Shown in pieces: positions 7,462 through 15,731 of a DNA stretch of 64,000 bases (positions are counted from its first letter, which is position 1; each line of letters begins with the position of its first letter). Below the pieces are notes generated by a model. The model saw nothing but the letters and a program-made list of their open reading frames with translations, did no database searches and was not told where the DNA came from. The stretch is from the NCBI RefSeq assembly GCF_005233875.1, contig NZ_SZPZ01000002.1, positions 124,001 through 188,000 of the forward strand, written 5' to 3'. This DNA is from Kribbella jiaozuonensis (lineage in GTDB: Bacteria > Actinomycetota > Actinomycetes > Propionibacteriales > Kribbellaceae). Both the position numbers and the translations under genes were made by a program.

Positions 7462-8256
7462 ATGGCTAGGAACAGGATGGTTCAGCAAGAGCTGTTCCGC
7501 TCTCCTGCGTTCTGCGGGCTGAAGTTCCCAGCCCGGACTCTCCTCATCGGTCTGATGGTCTACGCCGACGACTACGGAGGCTTTGAGGCCAACCCCATGC
7601 TTGTCCGCTCTGGTGTCTTCCCGATGGATGAGCACGCACCCGACGACATTGATTCATGGCTTGACGAACTCGAAGAGGCTTCTTTCATCTCCCGCTATGG
7701 CGATGGGCAGTACGCCGACATCACCGGATGGACTGTCAAGGGATCGAACACCTACCAGTCGATCGACAAGCGTTGGGCTAAGAAGCGTGTCCCTTCTCGG
7801 CGAGAACTCGGCGAGGTCTCTGAGAGTCCTCCGCGAGACCACAGCGAGAACTCAATGAGCACTCAGCGAGGACTCAATGAGGCCACTGCGAGACCTCTGC
7901 GCATAAGTAGAAGAGGAACTAGAACATCAACTGGAAGTCCAAAGAGAAGTTCAATCGGAAGCGGAAGTGCAACGGGAAGTCGCGCGCACGGAAGTGGAAG
8001 CGGAACTAGAACCAAGAAGCTGATCCCGAAGAGGAAGCCTGTCTCTCGGAGGGTCACTCCCGTTGAGCTTGATCCCGACATGGCTAAGCCAAGGCTTGGT
8101 GAGGCTGTCGCCTTCCACATCCTTTGGTGCCTCAATCACTTCGGTCCGACATTGACTGTCGATCAGATCTCTAAGCACCTGAACGACATGGATGTTCAGG
8201 AAGTGCTTCACCAGATCACCACCAAGCCACAGTTGTTCCGAGCGGAGGAAGCATGA
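7462..8256 (+). CDS. Phage replication-initiator-like protein
   Basis: 264 residues. The N-terminal about 110 residues (RMVQQELFRSPAFCGLKFPARTLLIGLMVYADDYGG..., DIDSWLDELEEASFISRYGDGQY) resemble the helix-turn-helix domain of phage replication organisers of the DnaD/lambda O type. A low-complexity Gly/Ser/Arg linker (about 148-178) is encoded by repeated GGAAGT words. The C-terminal domain (about 200-264) is helical (LTVDQISKHLNDMDVQEVLHQI). The layout of N-domain, repetitive linker containing a possible origin, and C-domain recalls lambda O. Its stop overlaps the next start as ATGA. Identification is by overall pattern rather than a catalytic motif. Confidence 0.6.
   Translation: MARNRMVQQELFRSPAFCGLKFPARTLLIGLMVYADDYGGFEANPMLVRSGVFPMDEHAPDDIDSWLDELEEASFISRYGDGQYADITGWTVKGSNTYQSIDKRWAKKRVPSRRELGEVSESPPRDHSENSMSTQRGLNEATARPLRISRRGTRTSTGSPKRSSIGSGSATGSRAHGSGSGTRTKKLIPKRKPVSRRVTPVELDPDMAKPRLGEAVAFHILWCLNHFGPTLTVDQISKHLNDMDVQEVLHQITTKPQLFRAEEA
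7933..8007 (+). repeat. Iteron-like GGAAGY repeats inside the replication gene
   Basis: GGAAGT or one-base variants occur at 7933, 7945, 7957, 7963, 7975, 7990, 7996 and 8002, spaced in multiples of three. They encode Gly-Ser pairs but use GGA, AGT, ACA and AGA codons that are locally richer in A/T than the flanks. Position in the middle of a replication initiator is where lambda-like origins sit. Origin function is untested. Confidence 0.45.
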
Positions 8257-8627
8257 ATCACCAGATCACCATTTCGATCAGCGATGACATGTTGGAAGCA
8301 CTGGCTGAACTGCTAGGTGATTCCCTCGTCATCCCGTCGAGGAAGCGCGTGATGGGTTTGACCCAAAGGGAACGTGAGCTGTGGGTCTTGCTGAAGAAGC
8401 ACGCTGATCCTTCGGGACTCGTCTCGGGTCTCACGACGAATCAGATGGGGCATGCGATGGATCAGCACCCGGGACCGATCTGGAATCGCTTGAAGTCGAT
8501 GGAAGCGAAGGGCTTCCTCCAGGTCATGCAGCACACCGGAGGAAAGCGGGTGAACAGCTACCAGCTCGATATGACCAAGCTGCGTAAGCCCAAGCCTCTG
8601 AAGAAGCGTCACCTCAAGGCCATCTGA
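8253..8627 (+). CDS. Winged-helix DNA-binding phage protein
   Basis: 124 residues, translationally coupled to the replication gene through an ATGA overlap. The central segment (TQRERELWVLLKKHADPSGLVSGLTTNQMGHAMDQHPGPIWNRLKSMEAKGFL) has the spacing of a winged helix-turn-helix, followed by a wing-like QHTGGKRVNSYQLD and a basic tail (KPKPLKKRHLKAI). It may help the replication protein or regulate early genes. There is no enzymatic motif. Codon use and G+C match the prophage rather than the chromosome. Confidence 0.6.
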   Translation: MNHQITISISDDMLEALAELLGDSLVIPSRKRVMGLTQRERELWVLLKKHADPSGLVSGLTTNQMGHAMDQHPGPIWNRLKSMEAKGFLQVMQHTGGKRVNSYQLDMTKLRKPKPLKKRHLKAI

Positions 8628-8667
8628 CTTACATCCGCTATCAAATAGAATGAAAGGGGTGATTCCA

Positions 8668-8760
8668 ATGGTGAGGCTGATCAACAAGCACTACCCGCGT
8701 CTTGTGCTTGCGCTGTCCGGCATCACGTCAGCCTGCTGGCTGTCGCTCTTCCTTCGGTAG
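8668..8760 (+). CDS. Small membrane peptide at the prophage end
   Basis: Thirty codons, MVRLINKHYPRLVLALSG... to ...CWLSLFLR, with one hydrophobic segment flanked by basic residues. AAGGGG lies eight bases before the ATG; an in-frame ATG at 8650 would add six residues. It is the last feature with prophage-like composition before chromosomal genes resume. Real small membrane genes are common at phage genome ends, but one this short could also be chance. Confidence 0.4.
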   Translation: MVRLINKHYPRLVLALSGITSACWLSLFLR

Positions 8761-8772
8761 GTCCCCGGTCCC

Positions 8773-9048
8773 TCATGGCTGTTGCACTTCGATGAACTTA
8801 CGAAGCCGCAAGTTGCCCTCGATCATCCGGTGCCACGAGTCCCGCCCGAGCGTGACGATCCGCCGCAGGTCGCCCGCGTCCGGGCGCCCCGGATCGCCGC
8901 TCAGCTGCTCCGCCGCCAGCAGGCCGGCCTCGATCCAGTACGAGTGCTCGCTCACCTCCTCCAAAGTCAGTAGCTCGTGCTGCCCGATGTCGCGCAGGTA
9001 CGCCACCAGCGCGGTCACGTCCGCCGGCTCACAGTCGAGATCTGCCAT
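8773..9048 (-). CDS. Hypothetical protein at the prophage boundary
   Basis: A 91-residue acidic helical protein (MADLDCEPADVTALVAYLRDIGQHELLTLEEVSE...). The start at 9048 is chosen because GAGGGG lies five bases upstream; ATGs at 9066 and 9069 have no such site. The last codons (FIEVQQP, then stop at 8773) are richer in A/T than the rest, and the next bases leftward are phage-like. Prophage integration into or beside the 3' end of this gene is therefore possible. I do not recognise a family. Confidence 0.6.
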   Translation of the reverse strand: MADLDCEPADVTALVAYLRDIGQHELLTLEEVSEHSYWIEAGLLAAEQLSGDPGRPDAGDLRRIVTLGRDSWHRMIEGNLRLRKFIEVQQP

Positions 9049-9133
9049 CCGTTCCCCTCTCGTCATCAAGAGAATGCCGCGATTCAGCAGGCCGGAGACC
9101 GGTGACTTTGAGTATGTGGATAACTACGGGAAG

Positions 9134-10672
9134 TCAGGCGTACGCGCGGAGTCCGCTCAGCAGCCCCTGATGGAAGGGGTTGGCATCCACTGCGTCGAAC
9201 CAGGCGGAACCGGTGACCAGTGGCTCCGGCGGTGGCACCGTGACCGCTGGCGGGGTGGCGCCGACCGGGCCGCGGCGGCGGAACTGGTCGTCGAGCTCGG
9301 GTGCGGGCATGTCTGGTAGGAGGACGAAGCTGTCGGCGGGGAGGGAAGAGGTCGCGTTGGGGGAGAAGGCGCCAGGGGCCGCGGCGGCGAGCGCGGTGAA
9401 GGTGGCTTCGGCGCGGACAGAAGCGCCGACCGGGTCCTGGCGAACCTTCTCGAGGTCAGCGAGAACCGTCGCGAAGGTGACCGACGAGTCTCCGTAGTCG
9501 ATGAAGCGTGAGAGCTTGCCGGTCCTGATGCGGGTCGCCGCAGGCGCGAGCGTATTCATGAGCGACGGCACGCCGTAGCGAGCACGCCCACCCACGACGG
9601 CAAGGCGGATGTCTACTTCGCGAGCGACGATCAGCGAGCGGTAGAAGTCCGGATCGGTGCGCCGGACGACGATCAGGTCGGCCAATGCGCCGCGCTCCAA
9701 CCGACCCAACGGCGTAGGCCAGACCCCGGACAGCGCGTCGCCCGGGTTCGACGTGAGCATCCGGACCAGTTCCTCGTCCGTGAAGACCGACTGGGTCTTG
9801 TTCCACAGGTCCGCGACCTTCAACTCCCACAAGACACTCCGCGTCCCCGACGGACCCCAGTCCGATCCGAGGCACAACCGCACCCCGGCGGCATGCGCCG
9901 CCCGCACATCCGCCGTCGCCCCGTACAGCCACAGGTTCGAGAACGGTGACCACACCAGCGTGGAATTCCCGGCCTTCATCGCGGCGAAATCATCGGCGTT
10001 CAACGCACCACCATGAATCGCCACCAACTGCGGTTTCACCACGTCGACCGCTTCCAGCAACTGGAACTCGGACCGCAGTTTCGGATCCGACCCCTCCGCC
10101 GAATGCGCGATGAATCCCCGCCCGGCCGCCACCGCCGCGGCGTACGGCGCGAGCGCTTCCTTGCTGTCGGCAACAAGGGTGCTGACCCGGATGAAATCGT
10201 CGTGGGTGCCGAGTTTCTCCGAGTCGACGTTCCGGATCAGGTCGTTGTCGGGCGGTACGGCGCCGCGCGGATTCCCCTGGATCGACGTCGTACCGCCCAC
10301 GATCGCCCGCGTCTCGACGTACCTGAGCAGGGCTCGTCCCGCGGCCGCGCCGAGCAGCCGGGCCGGCTGGCTGATCTGCGAGCTGTACGTCGGCGCGCTG
10401 CCCCACTGGTTGTGAGAGGTCCACGGCTTCTTCCGCGCGGGCTCGGTCCACAACGGCAGGCTGTTGTACATCAAGTGATTGTGTAGATCGATCAGCCCGG
10501 GATAGATCAGCCCACCGGCGGCGAGTTGTACGGCGTTCTCGAAACCGGCCGGTATTGCGTCGATGGGAGTGACCGCCGCGATCAGTCCGTCATCGCCGAC
10601 ATACACCGCGCCACCGGGAAGCACCTGTCCGTCCGGTCGCATTGTCACCACGGTTCCACGCAGTACAAACAT
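9134..10672 (-). CDS. Amidohydrolase-family metal-dependent hydrolase
   Basis: 512 residues starting MFVLRGTVVTMRPDG, with GGGAGG seven bases upstream of the ATG. The N-terminal beta-sandwich strand is followed by the first metal motif IDLHNHLMYN (HxH). Later come an IHGGAL histidine, the GSDWGPSG aspartate and the GALADLIVV C-terminal sandwich, the order seen in the amidohydrolase superfamily (imidazolonepropionase / TRZ-ATZ-like group). The C-terminal about 110 residues (after VTFATVLADLEKVRQDP) are an extra Pro/Ala-rich region. Cytoplasmic; the substrate cannot be read from sequence. It is divergent from the next gene with an 82-base gap. Confidence 0.8.
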   Translation of the reverse strand: MFVLRGTVVTMRPDGQVLPGGAVYVGDDGLIAAVTPIDAIPAGFENAVQLAAGGLIYPGLIDLHNHLMYNSLPLWTEPARKKPWTSHNQWGSAPTYSSQISQPARLLGAAAGRALLRYVETRAIVGGTTSIQGNPRGAVPPDNDLIRNVDSEKLGTHDDFIRVSTLVADSKEALAPYAAAVAAGRGFIAHSAEGSDPKLRSEFQLLEAVDVVKPQLVAIHGGALNADDFAAMKAGNSTLVWSPFSNLWLYGATADVRAAHAAGVRLCLGSDWGPSGTRSVLWELKVADLWNKTQSVFTDEELVRMLTSNPGDALSGVWPTPLGRLERGALADLIVVRRTDPDFYRSLIVAREVDIRLAVVGGRARYGVPSLMNTLAPAATRIRTGKLSRFIDYGDSSVTFATVLADLEKVRQDPVGASVRAEATFTALAAAAPGAFSPNATSSLPADSFVLLPDMPAPELDDQFRRRGPVGATPPAVTVPPPEPLVTGSAWFDAVDANPFHQGLLSGLRAYA

Positions 10673-10754
10673 CGCTCGCCCTCCCGTAGAATTCCCCGTG
10701 CCGCCCCTGATCTTTGAGCCTAAGGTCATGGATCGTCGAGGGGGAGGTATGGCG

Positions 10755-11531
10755 ATGGCTGATTTCGATGCGGGCCCGCCGGTCACGGTGGCGCGGCACT
10801 TCGCAAAAGTCCCGAGTTATGCGGACTTCCAGGAATTGTTCTGGTACGACTGGGGCCCGGTCTTCTACCGCGGCCGCCTCAACCGCACGGCCCGGCTGCT
10901 GGCAATAGCGTCCGATCCGGGGCCGACCGAGCGCGTCGCCGGGCGCACGCTGGTGGGGGACGCGGGCCAACGCGTTCAAGGCTTCCTGACCAAACTCGGC
11001 CTGACCCGCAGCTACACGCTCGTCAACGCCTACGCGTACGCGCTCAGGCCGTCGCGGGCGCAGAAGGCCGCGCCGCTGCTGGCCCGACCCGATCAGCTCA
11101 CCTGGCGCAACACCCTGCTCGAGTTGATCACCGGCCCACAACTGCAGGCGATCGTCGCGTTCGGCGTCCAGGCTCGCGCGGCGCTGCAGATGTGGGACGG
11201 AAGGCCGGACGTCCCGGTGTTCGAGGTGCCGCATCCGTCGAGCCGCAACCCGTCGGCGCTCGTCGACAGTTGGCGTCAGGCAGTCACCGACCTGCGCGCG
11301 ATCGTGACTCCGGATCCTGACGGCGACAACGCGGTATCGAACTACGGGCCGAAGTTCCTCGAGTCGGATTACGCGTCGATCCCGGCGCGGGACCTGCCGT
11401 TCGGCGTACCGCCGTGGCTCGGCAACGACGCCTGGGGACGTCAGGACAAACCCCGCCACAACAACAGCGTCGAACGTCCCTCGACCGACCTTCTCAACAC
11501 TCTCGTCTGGCGTGCACCCAAGCTCGGCTGA
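10755..11531 (+). CDS. Uracil-DNA glycosylase-like superfamily protein
   Basis: About 258 residues. Typical elements of the uracil-DNA-glycosylase fold are the early RLLAIASDPGPTE segment (where family members carry a GxxPG-like water-activating loop) and the late VFEVPHPSSRNPSA segment matching the HPS motif. Enzymatic activity is uncertain because the first motif is atypical. The start at 10755 is set by GGAGG seven bases upstream; an ATG at 10749 is too close to it. Exonuclease III follows, so the pair could form a small DNA-repair neighbourhood. Confidence 0.6.
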   Translation: MADFDAGPPVTVARHFAKVPSYADFQELFWYDWGPVFYRGRLNRTARLLAIASDPGPTERVAGRTLVGDAGQRVQGFLTKLGLTRSYTLVNAYAYALRPSRAQKAAPLLARPDQLTWRNTLLELITGPQLQAIVAFGVQARAALQMWDGRPDVPVFEVPHPSSRNPSALVDSWRQAVTDLRAIVTPDPDGDNAVSNYGPKFLESDYASIPARDLPFGVPPWLGNDAWGRQDKPRHNNSVERPSTDLLNTLVWRAPKLG

Positions 11532-11563
11532 AAGTTGTCCCCTGCTGCCGCTACCTTGGTCGG

Positions 11564-12433
11564 ATGCGAGTGGCGACGTGGAATGTGAACTCGGTCAAGC
11601 AGCGGATGCCGCGGTTGCTCGACTGGCTCGACGAGCGGCAGCCGGACGTCGTGTGCCTGCAGGAGACCAAGCTCGCGGACGACGCCTTCAACACCCTGCT
11701 CGGCGCCGAGCTGACCGACCGCGGCTACGAGATCGGCCTGTACGGCGAACCGCAGTGGAACGGCGTCGCCCTGCTGTCCAAGGTCGGGCTCGAGGATGTC
11801 GTCACCGGTGTCGCCGGAGCGCCCGGCTTCCCGAATCCTGAGGCCCGCGCGGTCGCCGCGACCTGCGGCGGCATCCGGATCCACTCGCTCTACGTGCCGA
11901 ACGGGCGCGTCCCGGACTCCGATCACTACCACTACAAGCTGGCCTGGCTGGCGGCCCTGACCGAGGTCATCGCGAGCGGTCCGGCCGACCAGATCGTCTG
12001 CGGTGACATGAACATCGCCCCGACCGACGCCGACGTCTTCGACCCCGCCGCGTACGTCGGTCAGACGCACGTGACGCCACCCGAGCGGCAGGCGCTCGCG
12101 GAGCTGATGGCCGCGAAGGACCTGCATGACGTCGTCCGCGACCGCTGGCCGAGCAACCGCATCTTCAGCTACTGGGACTACCGCGCCGGTATGTTCCACC
12201 AGGACCTCGGCATGCGGATCGACCTGATGCTCGCGACCGATGCGGTGGAGGAGCGGGTCAAGGCCGCGTGGATCGATCGCAAGGCCCGCAAGGGCACCGG
12301 GCCGAGCGACCACGCCCCGGTGATCATCGACCTCGACACCGCACCGGACGGCGATATCGGTCCGGTCGTGCCACCACCGTCCGCGCCGCGGACCGGCCGG
12401 AAGAAGACCACCAAGCTCCCGCAGAGCCGCTGA
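11564..12433 (+). CDS. xth: Exodeoxyribonuclease III (AP endonuclease family)
   Basis: 289 residues starting MRVATWNVNSVKQRMPRLLDWL, the standard N-terminus of ExoIII. Visible motifs are the metal ligand in LQETKL, VCGDMNIAPTD, the YWDYRAG region and the terminal GPSDHAPVI with the catalytic His. A Pro/Lys-rich tail follows the conserved core. The gene appears leaderless: TACCTT at 11552-11557 is a good -10 element six bases before the ATG and there is no Shine-Dalgarno site. It cleaves 5' of abasic sites in base-excision repair. The TGA overlaps the next ATG. Confidence 0.92.
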   Translation: MRVATWNVNSVKQRMPRLLDWLDERQPDVVCLQETKLADDAFNTLLGAELTDRGYEIGLYGEPQWNGVALLSKVGLEDVVTGVAGAPGFPNPEARAVAATCGGIRIHSLYVPNGRVPDSDHYHYKLAWLAALTEVIASGPADQIVCGDMNIAPTDADVFDPAAYVGQTHVTPPERQALAELMAAKDLHDVVRDRWPSNRIFSYWDYRAGMFHQDLGMRIDLMLATDAVEERVKAAWIDRKARKGTGPSDHAPVIIDLDTAPDGDIGPVVPPPSAPRTGRKKTTKLPQSR

Positions 12434-13548
12434 TGCGCCGCCTTGCTGCAGTCGCGATCCTCGTGCTCGCGACCCTCACCGCCTGCAGTGACGAGAAGTT
12501 GCCGGCACCGAGCCCTGTCGCGTGGACGAAGGTCGACACCCCGGCCGAGCCCGTCACCTTGACCGCACACGACGATCAGCTGCTCATCGGCCTGCGCCAT
12601 CGCGGCGCCAAGGTCGTCCCGGAGCTCCTCCTCCAGGACAGCACCGGCAAACCCACGCCGATCACCGTCAAGCCCAACCCGGCCAGCCCGTACGCGTTCG
12701 AAGCCATCTGGTACTCGATCGCGTACGACGGCAAGCAGATCCTCGCCCTCGGCGGCGCAGCGGGCGGCGCGCACTCCAACACCCGCTGGACGGTCTGGTC
12801 GGGCACGCCGCAAACCGGACTGATCGAGCAGCCACAGGACTTCTTCACATTCGGCGGCCAGACCGCGGGCGACCTCTACAGCGCAGTCATCACGCCGAGC
12901 GGCCGCGCACTGCTCGGTTCGTGGGGCGGCGTGGTGACCGGCAACGACGCCATGGTCTGGCTGCCCCAAGGCAACAAATGGACCCGGCAGGATCCGACCA
13001 AAACAGCCCTGCAGAGTACGCCGAACCTCCTCGTCGGCCCAGGATTCGGCACGACGCTCGGCGAGAGCATCCTGCTCTTCGGCTCGCAGGTCCGGCTCGC
13101 GCCCAACGTCGTCGCCCAGGAAGCAGCCGTCTGGCGTTCGACCAAGCTCAACCAGGGCTGGTCCCGGATCGTCCTGCCCGACCCCGGCAACCGCAGCCAG
13201 GCGAACACGGCCACCTGCGCCAAGGACTGCGTGATCTCCGGGTACGTCGACGGTCAGCTCGCCCTCTGGCAGCTCGACGCATCCGGTACGGCAAAGCGGC
13301 TCCAAGGCGTCCCGTCCGTCCCCGTCGGCGACAAGGACAAGCTGCCGCCGCCGGTCGTCGACGGCAGCAAGATCATCCAGATCGTTGCCCAGGACAACAA
13401 GGTGAAGGTGCTCACGGACCAGGACGGCCACTGGACCGTCCAGGACTCACAGGGCCCGGACGGCCAGGTGACCGACGCCGTACTGATGCCGGATCACAAG
13501 CTCTACCTGATCGCCGGCACCTCACTCTGGCAGACCACGCTCAGCTGA
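12433..13548 (+). CDS. Secreted lipoprotein, probable beta-propeller
   Basis: 371 residues with a type II signal peptide (MRRLAAVAILVLATLTACSD) and the lipobox LTAC, so the protein is predicted to be lipid-anchored outside the membrane. The rest is beta-rich with repeated W/G blocks (AIWYSIAYDGKQILALGG, RALLGSWGG) suggesting a propeller. No catalytic motif is evident. It starts within the stop codon of the exonuclease gene (TGATG), so they are cotranscribed. The 3' end overlaps the convergent DinB-type gene by eight bases. Confidence 0.75.
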   Translation: MRRLAAVAILVLATLTACSDEKLPAPSPVAWTKVDTPAEPVTLTAHDDQLLIGLRHRGAKVVPELLLQDSTGKPTPITVKPNPASPYAFEAIWYSIAYDGKQILALGGAAGGAHSNTRWTVWSGTPQTGLIEQPQDFFTFGGQTAGDLYSAVITPSGRALLGSWGGVVTGNDAMVWLPQGNKWTRQDPTKTALQSTPNLLVGPGFGTTLGESILLFGSQVRLAPNVVAQEAAVWRSTKLNQGWSRIVLPDPGNRSQANTATCAKDCVISGYVDGQLALWQLDASGTAKRLQGVPSVPVGDKDKLPPPVVDGSKIIQIVAQDNKVKVLTDQDGHWTVQDSQGPDGQVTDAVLMPDHKLYLIAGTSLWQTTLS

Positions 13549-14041
13549 GCAGGCCCTTCACATACGCCGCCTGGCCCGCGTGCTGCGCGCAGTCGTCGAT
13601 CACGCTGACGAGCCGGACCCCGAGCGAGACCGGCGGGTTCCACCGCTTGTCGACGATCCGGTCCAGACCTTCGTCGGTGACCGTCTCGAGGAACTGCGCA
13701 GTGCGCGCGTGCACGGCGTCGTAGTACCCGAGCAGCTGGTCCGCCGACAGCTGGACCAGCGCCACCTGGTCCGACGTGTGTGCGTACCCGGTGTCGGCTG
13801 CGTCGAGCGGCAGACCGAGCCGCTCGTGCCAGCCGTCTGCCGTGTACACCTGGTCGTAGCCGCCCGCGTCCGCGAGGTGGTCGTCCTGGACCCGGGTCAG
13901 GTGCCACACGAGCCAAGCGATCGAGTTGGCCGAATCACCCGGTCGTGCCGCGAGAGTCTTGTCGTCGAGCCCCGTCACGACATCGTGCAGGACCTCCTGA
14001 ACCCGGCTATGTGCATCCAGCAGCAGCTCACTTGTCTTCAT
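13541..14041 (-). CDS. DinB-like protein (DUF664 / mycothiol-dependent type)
   Basis: 166 residues starting MKTSELLLDAHSRVQEVLHDVV. The helical bundle with NSIAWLVWHLTRVQDDHLADAG and DDCAQHAGQAAYVKG carries the three histidines that bind metal in the DinB four-helix fold. Actinobacterial members often act as mycothiol-dependent transferases or have unknown roles. The substrate is not known. It is convergent with the lipoprotein gene and divergent from the aldo/keto reductase gene, 50 bases away. Confidence 0.75.
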   Translation of the reverse strand: MKTSELLLDAHSRVQEVLHDVVTGLDDKTLAARPGDSANSIAWLVWHLTRVQDDHLADAGGYDQVYTADGWHERLGLPLDAADTGYAHTSDQVALVQLSADQLLGYYDAVHARTAQFLETVTDEGLDRIVDKRWNPPVSLGVRLVSVIDDCAQHAGQAAYVKGLLS

Positions 14042-14091
14042 ACCGGTCACCGTAGTCTTCGACTGGGACAGTTCTGAGAGAGGGAGCAATC

Positions 14092-15123
14092 GTGGAATAT
14101 CGCACGCTGGGCGCGAGCGGCGCTGTGGTCTCGACCTACACGCTCGGCACCATGACCTTCGGCAGCGAGACCGACGAGGCCGGTTCGCACGGACAGCTTG
14201 ATCGATACATCGAGGCCGGCGGCACTTTCATCGACACCGCGGACGTGTACTCCGGCGGCGTGTCCGAGCAGATCGTCGGACGCTGGCTCGCGAAAAGTTC
14301 CGCCCGCGACAACGTCGTACTGGCGACCAAGGGCCGGTTCCCGACCGGTGACGGGCCGAACGACGTGGGCACGTCGCGCATCCATCTCCGCAAGGCGCTG
14401 GACGCGTCGCTGGACCGGCTCGGTGTCGACCACATCGACCTGTACCAGTTGCACGCGTGGGACCCGGTCACGCCGCTCGAGGAGACGCTGAGCTTCCTCG
14501 AGGACGCCGTACGGGCCGGCAAGATTGCGTACGGCGGTCTGTCGAACTTCACCGGGTGGCAGCTGCAGAAGGCGTGCGACCTGATCGGGTACCGCGGCTG
14601 GTCGAAGCTCGTGACGCTGCAACCGCAGTACAACCTGCTCGTCCGTGAGATCGAGTGGGAGATCGTTCCGGCTGCGCAGGAGAACGGGCTGGGCCTGCTG
14701 CCGTGGTCTCCGCTCGGCGGCGGCTGGCTGACCGGGAAGTACTCGTTCGACGAGGAGCCGACCGGGGCGACTCGCCTCGGTGAGAACCCGGACCGCGGCG
14801 TCGAGTCCTGGTACCGGCGTAGTCGTAACCAGCGGGTCCGTGACGTGGTCGACGCCGTCCGCGAGATCGCCAAGGCGCGTGGGATCTCGATGGCGCAGGT
14901 CGCGCTCGCCTGGCTGGTGGATCGGCCGACGATCACCTCGGTGATCCTCGGCGCCCGTACGCTCGAGCAGCTCGACGACAACCTCGCGGCGGCGGATCTG
15001 CATCTCACCGCGGAAGAGACGGCCAAGCTCGACGAGGCCAGCGACCCGGGCGCGGCGGACTACCCGTACGGCGGTCCCGGCGTGGCGCAGCGCGGTCGAC
15101 CGATCGCGGGTGGGCGCTCCTAG
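14092..15123 (+). CDS. Aldo/keto reductase
   Basis: 343-residue NADPH-dependent oxidoreductase of the (beta/alpha)8 AKR fold. The catalytic tetrad is visible as D48 and Y53 (GTFIDTADVYSGG), K80 (VLATKG) and H121 (LYQLHAWDP). GLSNFTGWQL and the cofactor loop SVILGARTLEQLDDN are typical. The start is GTG at 14092 with GAGGGAG upstream. Substrate unknown. Its 3' end overlaps the convergent hypothetical gene by four bases. Confidence 0.9.
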   Translation: MEYRTLGASGAVVSTYTLGTMTFGSETDEAGSHGQLDRYIEAGGTFIDTADVYSGGVSEQIVGRWLAKSSARDNVVLATKGRFPTGDGPNDVGTSRIHLRKALDASLDRLGVDHIDLYQLHAWDPVTPLEETLSFLEDAVRAGKIAYGGLSNFTGWQLQKACDLIGYRGWSKLVTLQPQYNLLVREIEWEIVPAAQENGLGLLPWSPLGGGWLTGKYSFDEEPTGATRLGENPDRGVESWYRRSRNQRVRDVVDAVREIAKARGISMAQVALAWLVDRPTITSVILGARTLEQLDDNLAAADLHLTAEETAKLDEASDPGAADYPYGGPGVAQRGRPIAGGRS

Positions 15124-15707
15124 GCGTCGACAGCAACGCGGAGGGCGGCGTACGACGCAACCAGTGCGCGCCGCTCCGCCGCCAGCAGCGGGTCGTCGCG
15201 ATCGCATCCTGCTCGGACCCAGCGGTCCGAGAGGTTCATCGCCTCGACCCGCTTGCGCGCTGCCTGGTGTACGGCGTCGCGGTCGGCGTCGTACACGTAG
15301 GAGTAGAGGTCGATCAGCGCGGTCTCGAGCTGCTCTTCGGTGACGTCCTCGGAGTGCTGGTGCTCGCGGTGGACGCGCCACCACTCCACCTCGAAGGCGG
15401 CGGCGTGCGCTGGTTCGAAGAGTAGGCCGCTCGAGGCGGCGACCAGTTCGTAGAAGCGGCGCATGTAGGCGCGCGCCACGTCCGGTTGGTTGTCGGGGTA
15501 CGGCGCCCAGACCTGGTTGGCGCGGAGTACGTACCAGGCTCCGGTGAGTGTTCGGTGCGGTGCCATGCCGAAGCCGGCGGCGACCATGCCGACTGCGGCT
15601 ACGAGGAACTCGCGCCACTCGTGCCGGTAGTAGGCGGCCCAGGCATCCGTCTCGCGGTTGCCGACGACCACTGGGTCGAAGGACAGTGGTCCTGTTCTGG
15701 TACGCAT
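15120..15707 (-). CDS. Conserved hypothetical protein
   Basis: 195 residues starting MRTRTGPLSFDPVVVGNRETDAWAAYYRHEWREFL, with GGGAGGG six bases before the ATG. It is Trp/Tyr-rich and helical (GAWYVLRANQVWAPYPDNQPDVARAYMRRFYELVA). No membrane segment or signal peptide. I have seen this pattern as an uncharacterised actinobacterial protein but can give no function. It is divergent from the DUF5995 gene with only 24 bases between the starts, so the two may share a control region. Confidence 0.7.
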   Translation of the reverse strand: MRTRTGPLSFDPVVVGNRETDAWAAYYRHEWREFLVAAVGMVAAGFGMAPHRTLTGAWYVLRANQVWAPYPDNQPDVARAYMRRFYELVAASSGLLFEPAHAAAFEVEWWRVHREHQHSEDVTEEQLETALIDLYSYVYDADRDAVHQAARKRVEAMNLSDRWVRAGCDRDDPLLAAERRALVASYAALRVAVDA

Positions 15708-15731
15708 GATCCCTCCCCCCTGGGAGATCCG

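Noticed and set aside
7933..8007. CRISPR-like short repeats
   Set aside because: Units are six bases, without spacers of uniform length, and lie in a coding frame.
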